From assembly GCA_026014845.1 (NCBI GenBank), contig JAOZHM010000050.1, positions 1 to 9,886 on the forward strand: a stretch of DNA of 9,886 bases, read 5' to 3'. The translations under genes and the position numbers were made by a program. Position 1 is the stretch's first letter; each line of letters begins with the position of its first letter. Source of the DNA: Candidatus Bathyarchaeota archaeon. GTDB lineage: Archaea > Thermoproteota > Bathyarchaeia > Bathyarchaeales > Bathycorpusculaceae. Below the pieces are notes generated by a model that was given only the letters and a program-made list of their open reading frames with translations, did no database searches and was not told the origin of the DNA. Positions 6,871-9,886 of this stretch are shown piece after piece.

Positions 6871-7173
6871 AACCAGTCAGAAACTGAAAGCTTGATTGCG
6901 GAATAGAGGATGAGAATTCGATCGCAAGTTAAAAAATGATAAGAATCACTTGCTTCAATGAGACAGACCAGAGACAAGCGATAGAAAATGGAATTTTGCG
7001 GGGGATATCCCGACTTTGGAGATGGTCCTGAAAAAAAGGTGAGGGTATCAAATTTAGGTTGTGTAGGAAGCGTAAATTGAATGATCGTTGAAGGCACAGC
7101 TAAAACCGTAATTCTCAGATGTTGTGGCAACTATTCCCCTTCTGAAAAATATAGGGGGGGTATCCCGTATTGG
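6871..7173. other. Intergenic stretch with no convincing gene
   Basis: Together with the flanking elements listed separately, this fills about 400 bp between the methyltransferase and glycosylase genes. Two overlapping minus-strand frames remain open here (to 7130 and 7254), but their translations are rich in S, P, F and R with no domain and no ribosome site. They partly repeat each other because the DNA contains a duplicated motif. No tRNA or other RNA gene was recognised. Confidence 0.5.
7000..7036. repeat. Diverged repeat, copy A
   Basis: The plus strand has a G-run leading into a perfect 10-bp palindrome GGGATATCCC (7002-7011), then a T/G-rich stretch, then TGAAAAAAA. Copy B about 154 bp to the right has the same order of elements. 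Read on the minus strand, this is a T-run followed by CGGGATATCCCCC. Confidence 0.4.
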
Positions 7174-7190
7174 CTTTGAAAAAAGCGAAA
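7153..7190. repeat. Diverged repeat, copy B
   Basis: A run of seven G followed by TATCCCG, then TTGG, then TGAAAAAAGCG: the same element order as copy A with a shorter middle. The GGGTATCCC core is an imperfect form of the copy A palindrome. The two copies are about 154 bp apart in the same orientation. Confidence 0.4.
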
Positions 7191-7195
7191 AACTG
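7174..7195 (-). terminator. T-rich terminator of the glycosylase gene
   Basis: On the minus strand two T-runs (CAGTTTTTCG and CTTTTTTC) lie 32-53 bp after the glycosylase stop. This is the usual form of archaeal intrinsic terminators. The tract overlaps the end of repeat copy B. Confidence 0.45.
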
Positions 7196-7226
7196 AATGA
7201 CCCCGCGCGTATTCTTGCCTGCTTGC

Positions 7227-8183
7227 TTACATTCTTATTTCTTTCTCTAGCCAAGGGATTTTCTTCTCTCTGTGCCTCCAGAACAAGTCAGTGAATATGT
7301 AATGAAACGCCAGCCCTCTCCATTTTCCATACCTATTGTTGAACTCGTCTGTTATCTCATCCGCAGGAATCAGTTTCTTGCCGAACATTACTCTGGAGAG
7401 TATTTTTTGTTCCCAAAACTTACCTTTCAAGTCAAAAACGTCATATCTTCTCAGGTATCCGCCCAGAATGATTTGTGCTGTTGCCGGTCCTACTCCATAC
7501 AGTTTCATAAGCTCCTGTTTTGCGTCCTCAGTATTCATTTTTCTCAGCTTCAACTCATCTATTTCTCCGCGTGCAAAGGCTTCTGACACTCGTTTAATCA
7601 TTTTGGCTCTGTAGCCGACTTTCGAAGCTCTCAACTCTTCTTCATCAACCTCGTTCAAGTCTTCTGGATTCCAGTAGGCAAACAATTCCTTGCCGTCGAA
7701 TTTCAGCTTTGAACCATAAGCATTGAACAAGTTGTTCATCATTTGAATGGTTCTTTTGACTGTGGCATTCTGCAGAACTATCGAGATTATCAGGAGTTCG
7801 TAGAGGGAATTTGCACAATTGAACCTCATGCCCTTCCAACGTTTGAATACTGGTTTGAGAAACTTGTCATTCCTGAATTCCTCAAAGAATTCTGAAAGGT
7901 CCTCGCTGAACCCATAACTCCAGTTTAGTTCATTCACAACCCTCCCCATCACGTTAGGAGTAAGCTTGTTCTTGGAATAAACTGTCAGTCTGATCTTGGG
8001 CTCGTCGATAACACCCCCGTTTTCCATTCTTAACCCAAACAATCTTCCATCCAAATTCAGAGTTTGCCACATCACGTTCGGTTGCCATTCAAAGTCAGGC
8101 GTAGGAAAATAGTGAGGAACATATACTGTACCATCAAAGTTGAAGGGTGGGATTGGCCAGATGACAGTCTGTGCGGATTCCAT
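7227..8183 (-). CDS. HhH-GPD superfamily DNA glycosylase, AlkA/OGG-like, predicted monofunctional
   Basis: Base-excision repair enzyme that removes damaged bases. In the 318-residue protein the first ~115 residues form an AlkA/OGG-type N-terminal domain, and ~120-300 the helical HhH-GPD fold. The helix-hairpin-helix is at about 226-238 (LYGVGPATAQIIL), followed by a candidate catalytic aspartate D251 in YDVFDLKG. Bifunctional glycosylase/lyases such as OGG1 and Nth have a lysine at the fifth position of the hairpin (GVGxK); here that position is alanine (A234), so lyase activity is not expected. No FeS-cluster cysteine loop of the Nth/MutY type is present. The ATG at 8183 has an AGGAG site 7 bases upstream and a TATA-like element about 43 bp upstream. 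The substrate (alkylated purine, 8-oxoguanine or other) cannot be fixed. It is divergent from the hycI-like gene. Confidence 0.82.
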   Translation of the reverse strand: MESAQTVIWPIPPFNFDGTVYVPHYFPTPDFEWQPNVMWQTLNLDGRLFGLRMENGGVIDEPKIRLTVYSKNKLTPNVMGRVVNELNWSYGFSEDLSEFFEEFRNDKFLKPVFKRWKGMRFNCANSLYELLIISIVLQNATVKRTIQMMNNLFNAYGSKLKFDGKELFAYWNPEDLNEVDEEELRASKVGYRAKMIKRVSEAFARGEIDELKLRKMNTEDAKQELMKLYGVGPATAQIILGGYLRRYDVFDLKGKFWEQKILSRVMFGKKLIPADEITDEFNNRYGKWRGLAFHYIFTDLFWRHREKKIPWLEKEIRM

Positions 8184-8221
8184 TCTAGTCGCTCCTGTTT
8201 CCGATGATATCTAGAATAACT

Positions 8222-8232
8222 TGATTATAATC
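8222..8232 (-). promoter_or_regulatory. TATA-like element for the glycosylase gene
   Basis: On the minus strand GGATTATAATC lies about 43 bp upstream of the glycosylase ATG. Initiation about 25 bp downstream would fall just before the AGGAG ribosome site at 8192-8196. It shares the short divergent region with the hycI promoter. Confidence 0.45.
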
Positions 8233-8244
8233 CTAACTTGCCGC

Positions 8245-8272
8245 GCGCAAAGCTGCTCAAGACAGCGCAAAG
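8245..8272 (+). repeat. GCGCAAAG direct repeat, 20 bp apart
   Basis: The octamer GCGCAAAG occurs at 8245-8252 and again at 8265-8272, a 20-bp (about two helical turns) spacing, directly before a TATA-like element. This is the geometry of a tandem regulator site, but the octamers are short and no regulator is known. Confidence 0.4.
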
Positions 8273-8286
8273 ATAACCTTTTATTT
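8270..8286 (+). promoter_or_regulatory. BRE/TATA-like promoter for the hycI-like gene
   Basis: A purine-rich AAAGATAA is followed by CCTTTTATTT at 8277-8286. Transcription from about 8308-8312 would give a leader of only 10-15 bases before the GTG at 8323, supporting that start over the far upstream ATG at 8221, which would lie before the promoter. Confidence 0.4.
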
Positions 8287-8322
8287 CCTTTCCGTTTTCT
8301 GTTAGTTAAATGGCGATTTGCA

Positions 8323-8823
8323 GTGATCAGCGGAAAATACAATGTTGAAAAGGAGTTAAAAGTATGGCTTTCAAACGCTAAAAAAGTGGTCGTAGCTGGC
8401 ATTGGAAGCCCTACCCGCATGGATGATTTTGTCGGAACTAAAATAGTTCAAGATTTGCAAGGAAAAATTTCTGAAAAAGTTTACCTAATCAAGTGCGAAA
8501 CTGTCCCAGAAAACTTCATCCAGAAAATCACAGATTTTAATCCGACACATGTTCTTCTGATAGACGCGGCAATTTTAGGCTTAGAACCCGGAGATTCAAG
8601 GCTTATCAAACCAGAACAATTGGCAACATTCCCTGCTTATTCAACACATGCGCTTCCTCTAAGAATTTTTTGCGAATACCTTGCCACAACTACAAAAGCA
8701 AAAATCGCCCTGTTACTGATAGAGCCCAAAAAAGCTGATTTCGGAGAAGGGTTAACACCTGAGGTCGAAGTTTCAGCTCGGAAAATTGTTGATGTTTTCC
8801 TTAGAATCCTCCCTTTAGGCTGA
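8323..8823 (+). CDS. hycI: HycI-type [NiFe]-hydrogenase maturation endopeptidase (M52 family)
   Basis: Cleaves the C-terminal tail of a [NiFe]-hydrogenase large subunit after nickel insertion. From a GTG at 8323 the protein has 166 residues, near the usual 150-175. Landmarks are GIGSPTRMDDFVG at 26-38, LLIDAAILGLEPG around 78-90, and STHALPLRIF at 107-116. The predicted nickel ligands D35, D81 and H109 have the same spacings (46 and 28) as D16, D62 and H90 that I recall for E. coli HycI. The frame is open back to an ATG at 8221, but that part (C/R/F-rich) is not family-like and would precede the TATA-like element; an unusual N-terminus cannot be excluded, since GTG 8323 has no clear ribosome site. 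It implies the cell makes a [NiFe] hydrogenase, consistent with the nearby mvhD genes, although no hydrogenase structural gene lies here. Confidence 0.85.
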   Translation: MISGKYNVEKELKVWLSNAKKVVVAGIGSPTRMDDFVGTKIVQDLQGKISEKVYLIKCETVPENFIQKITDFNPTHVLLIDAAILGLEPGDSRLIKPEQLATFPAYSTHALPLRIFCEYLATTTKAKIALLLIEPKKADFGEGLTPEVEVSARKIVDVFLRILPLG

Positions 8824-8941
8824 TAATTGTAGAAGGAAAGATTTCATTTTGTTTGAGCGAGTGCCCATTGAAGTAACAGATGACAGAACAGATTTGTCTG
8901 ACTTGGAGTTCAAACATTGAGTAGGGAGAGAGAAGGTAAAT
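8824..8941 (+). other. Short non-coding gap, possibly 5' remnant of the dockerin gene
   Basis: In the same frame as the downstream protein, codons from about 8852 to 8917 read FERVPIEVTDDRT followed by DLSDLEFKH, then a TGA at 8918. The stretch looks mildly protein-like and may be what is left of a longer upstream part, but I cannot show homology. A GGGAGAGAGAAGG stretch (8924-8936) before the GTG at 8942 could act as a ribosome site. Confidence 0.3.
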
Positions 8942-9826
8942 GTGTGCAAAGCCAGTGAGGATGTTGGTCTTGGTGCGCGCGTGATTGTACTGCTTGGCTT
9001 CTATCAGGGTGGAGTACGAGACGGTGGACACTTTGTAACAGTTGCTGGCGCAAACTCAACCACCCATCAACTACTACTCAGCAATCCCATAAGAGACGAC
9101 TTTGAAGCAGGCCGAACTTCTGGTCGCTCACCAGCTTGGCATCCCTATCCACATAGCTCAACAGTTCACAACAATGCGAGCCTAGTTTCACACGATGCCT
9201 ACGCGGTACGATATAACTCGATAATTGGCTGCTGGTTCCTCGAAGGATACTTCGACGACCAAACATGGGAGGCAAGAATAGAATATGACGTAATAACATC
9301 ACCATATGAACTACTACCTTATATTGTAGTAAGAAATCTTGCAATCTGTTGTGGTCAGACGCACATTCCTCAGAACCGAACACGCCCCATCAACGTAAAG
9401 GTCACAAATGAAGGCCCAACAAATGAAACCTTCAAGTTAACAGTCTACTGGAACAACACAAATGTGATAGGAACCACCAGCGTCTCGCTTTTAATTGGCG
9501 AAACCAAGATCGTTCAATTCAGTTGGTTTGCAAATCAAACGAGATACTTAAACTACACGATAAGCGCTGTCGCTACACCAGTTCTAGGCGAAGTAGACAC
9601 TGCTGACAACACTTTCGTAGGCGATACCGTGACGATTGTTTGGTTAGGAGATGTAGACGCTGACAAAGAAGTTACCATACTCGATATAGTTAGAATCACC
9701 GGCATATACGCCTCTAAATATCCACAGTCCCTATACAACCCTAATTCAGACCTTGATTGCGACGGCGAAATCACCATACTCGACGTAGTAATATGCACTG
9801 GAAATTACGCCTACAAAGAACCATAA
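8942..9826 (+). CDS. C39-like peptidase remnant with CARDB-like and dockerin domains, N-terminally truncated
   Basis: Residues 28-36 (GGHFVTVAG) and 40-65 (TTHQLLLSNP onward, with EAGRTSGRSP) match the C-terminal half of a C39-like cysteine-peptidase domain found in archaeal secreted proteins. The half with the catalytic cysteine and any signal peptide is absent, and the usual aspartate after LLxS is asparagine (N48). Residues ~145-230 form a CARDB-like beta-sandwich (PINVKVTNEG, then TADNTFVGDTV). Residues 236-290 are a dockerin-type pair of calcium loops: D237/D239/D241 with D248, and D270/D272/D274 with D281. Several N-x-S/T sites fit an extracellular protein. The GTG at 8942 is the first possible start after a TGA at 8918. 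As read it cannot be secreted, so it is probably a 5'-truncated gene or pseudogene, or a frameshift splits it from an upstream part not recognisable here. Confidence 0.72.
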   Translation: MCKASEDVGLGARVIVLLGFYQGGVRDGGHFVTVAGANSTTHQLLLSNPIRDDFEAGRTSGRSPAWHPYPHSSTVHNNASLVSHDAYAVRYNSIIGCWFLEGYFDDQTWEARIEYDVITSPYELLPYIVVRNLAICCGQTHIPQNRTRPINVKVTNEGPTNETFKLTVYWNNTNVIGTTSVSLLIGETKIVQFSWFANQTRYLNYTISAVATPVLGEVDTADNTFVGDTVTIVWLGDVDADKEVTILDIVRITGIYASKYPQSLYNPNSDLDCDGEITILDVVICTGNYAYKEP

Positions 9827-9828
9827 AT

Positions 9829-9850
9829 CCTCTTTTTTTAAAAAAAGGGC
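9829..9850 (+). terminator. Hairpin/T-tract terminator after the dockerin gene
   Basis: Immediately after the stop, CCTCTTTTTTTAAAAAAAGGG forms a self-complementary element with a run of seven T. It works as a T-rich archaeal terminator in the plus direction and, by symmetry, could also stop transcripts entering from the right. Confidence 0.6.
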
Positions 9851-9886
9851 TGTAATAACTGGAAAACCCTTAGCGTAGACGGGGTT
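9851..9886. other. Window end, no feature seen
   Basis: The last 36 bases after the terminator hold no recognisable start, promoter or repeat. Confidence 0.3.

Noticed and set aside
7054..7254. 66-codon minus-strand frame overlapping the glycosylase stop
   Set aside because: No ribosome site, composition rich in R, S and F, no domain; it overlaps the gene end, the T-tract terminator and the repeat copy B.
7272..7614. Plus-strand frames of about 90-104 codons inside the glycosylase gene
   Set aside because: Antisense shadows of a well-supported minus-strand gene, with low-information translations and no ribosome site.
8221..8322. N-terminal extension of the HycI-like protein from the ATG at 8221
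   Set aside because: The extension is not family-like, spans the GCGCAAAG repeats and the TATA-like element, and would make the protein about 34 residues longer than usual.
9832..9847. Palindromic T7-A7 element as an inverted repeat of a mobile element
   Set aside because: There is no transposase or partner repeat; its position directly after a stop codon is explained by a terminator.

Overview
The window looks archaeal. It carries cytosolic heterodisulfide-reductase (Hdr) and MvhD iron-sulfur genes, TATA/BRE-like AT-rich elements before genes, T-rich tracts after them, ATGA start/stop overlaps inside operons, and a C-terminal dockerin pair on a secreted-type protein. This mix fits an uncultured anaerobic archaeon of the Bathyarchaeia type. 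That placement is inference from gene content; no marker gene in the window settles it.

Left part (1-6278, plus strand): two paralogous hdr loci lie in tandem. Locus 1 is hdrA (5' end outside the window, with an MvhD domain fused to its C-terminus), then hdrC, then hdrB. Locus 2 is the C-terminal third of an hdrA, a free-standing mvhD, hdrC and hdrB. Between them sit a small DUF2061 membrane protein gene and a possible small cysteine-containing ORF on the minus strand. The hdrA of locus 2 begins abruptly at a TTG just after an in-frame stop and lacks the FAD-binding Rossmann region and the central cysteine cluster. In known Hdr complexes HdrA carries the flavin and ferredoxin-type clusters, MvhD brings electrons from a hydrogenase or formate dehydrogenase, HdrC relays them, and HdrB reduces a disulfide at two noncubane [4Fe-4S] clusters. 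Both HdrB proteins keep all ten cluster cysteines, so both loci probably still encode working HdrBC modules.

Middle part (6279-8220, minus strand): a class I SAM-dependent methyltransferase of uncertain start is followed (on the plus axis) by about 400 bp without a convincing gene, which holds a diverged repeat pair and T-tracts. Next comes an AlkA/OGG-like helix-hairpin-helix DNA glycosylase that lacks the lyase lysine and is therefore predicted to be monofunctional. A divergent promoter region separates it from the next gene.

Right part (8221-9886, plus strand): a HycI-type [NiFe]-hydrogenase maturation endopeptidase with all three predicted nickel ligands fits the hydrogenase-linked Hdr genes upstream, although no hydrogenase structural gene is in the window. 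Last is an N-terminally truncated secreted-type protein (C39-like peptidase remnant, CARDB-like domain, dockerin pair), followed by a T-rich hairpin terminator.

I found no tRNA, rRNA, CRISPR array or transposase. The most unusual points are the decapitated hdrA at the head of an otherwise intact mvhD-hdrC-hdrB operon, the two different HdrA/MvhD architectures side by side, and the headless dockerin protein.
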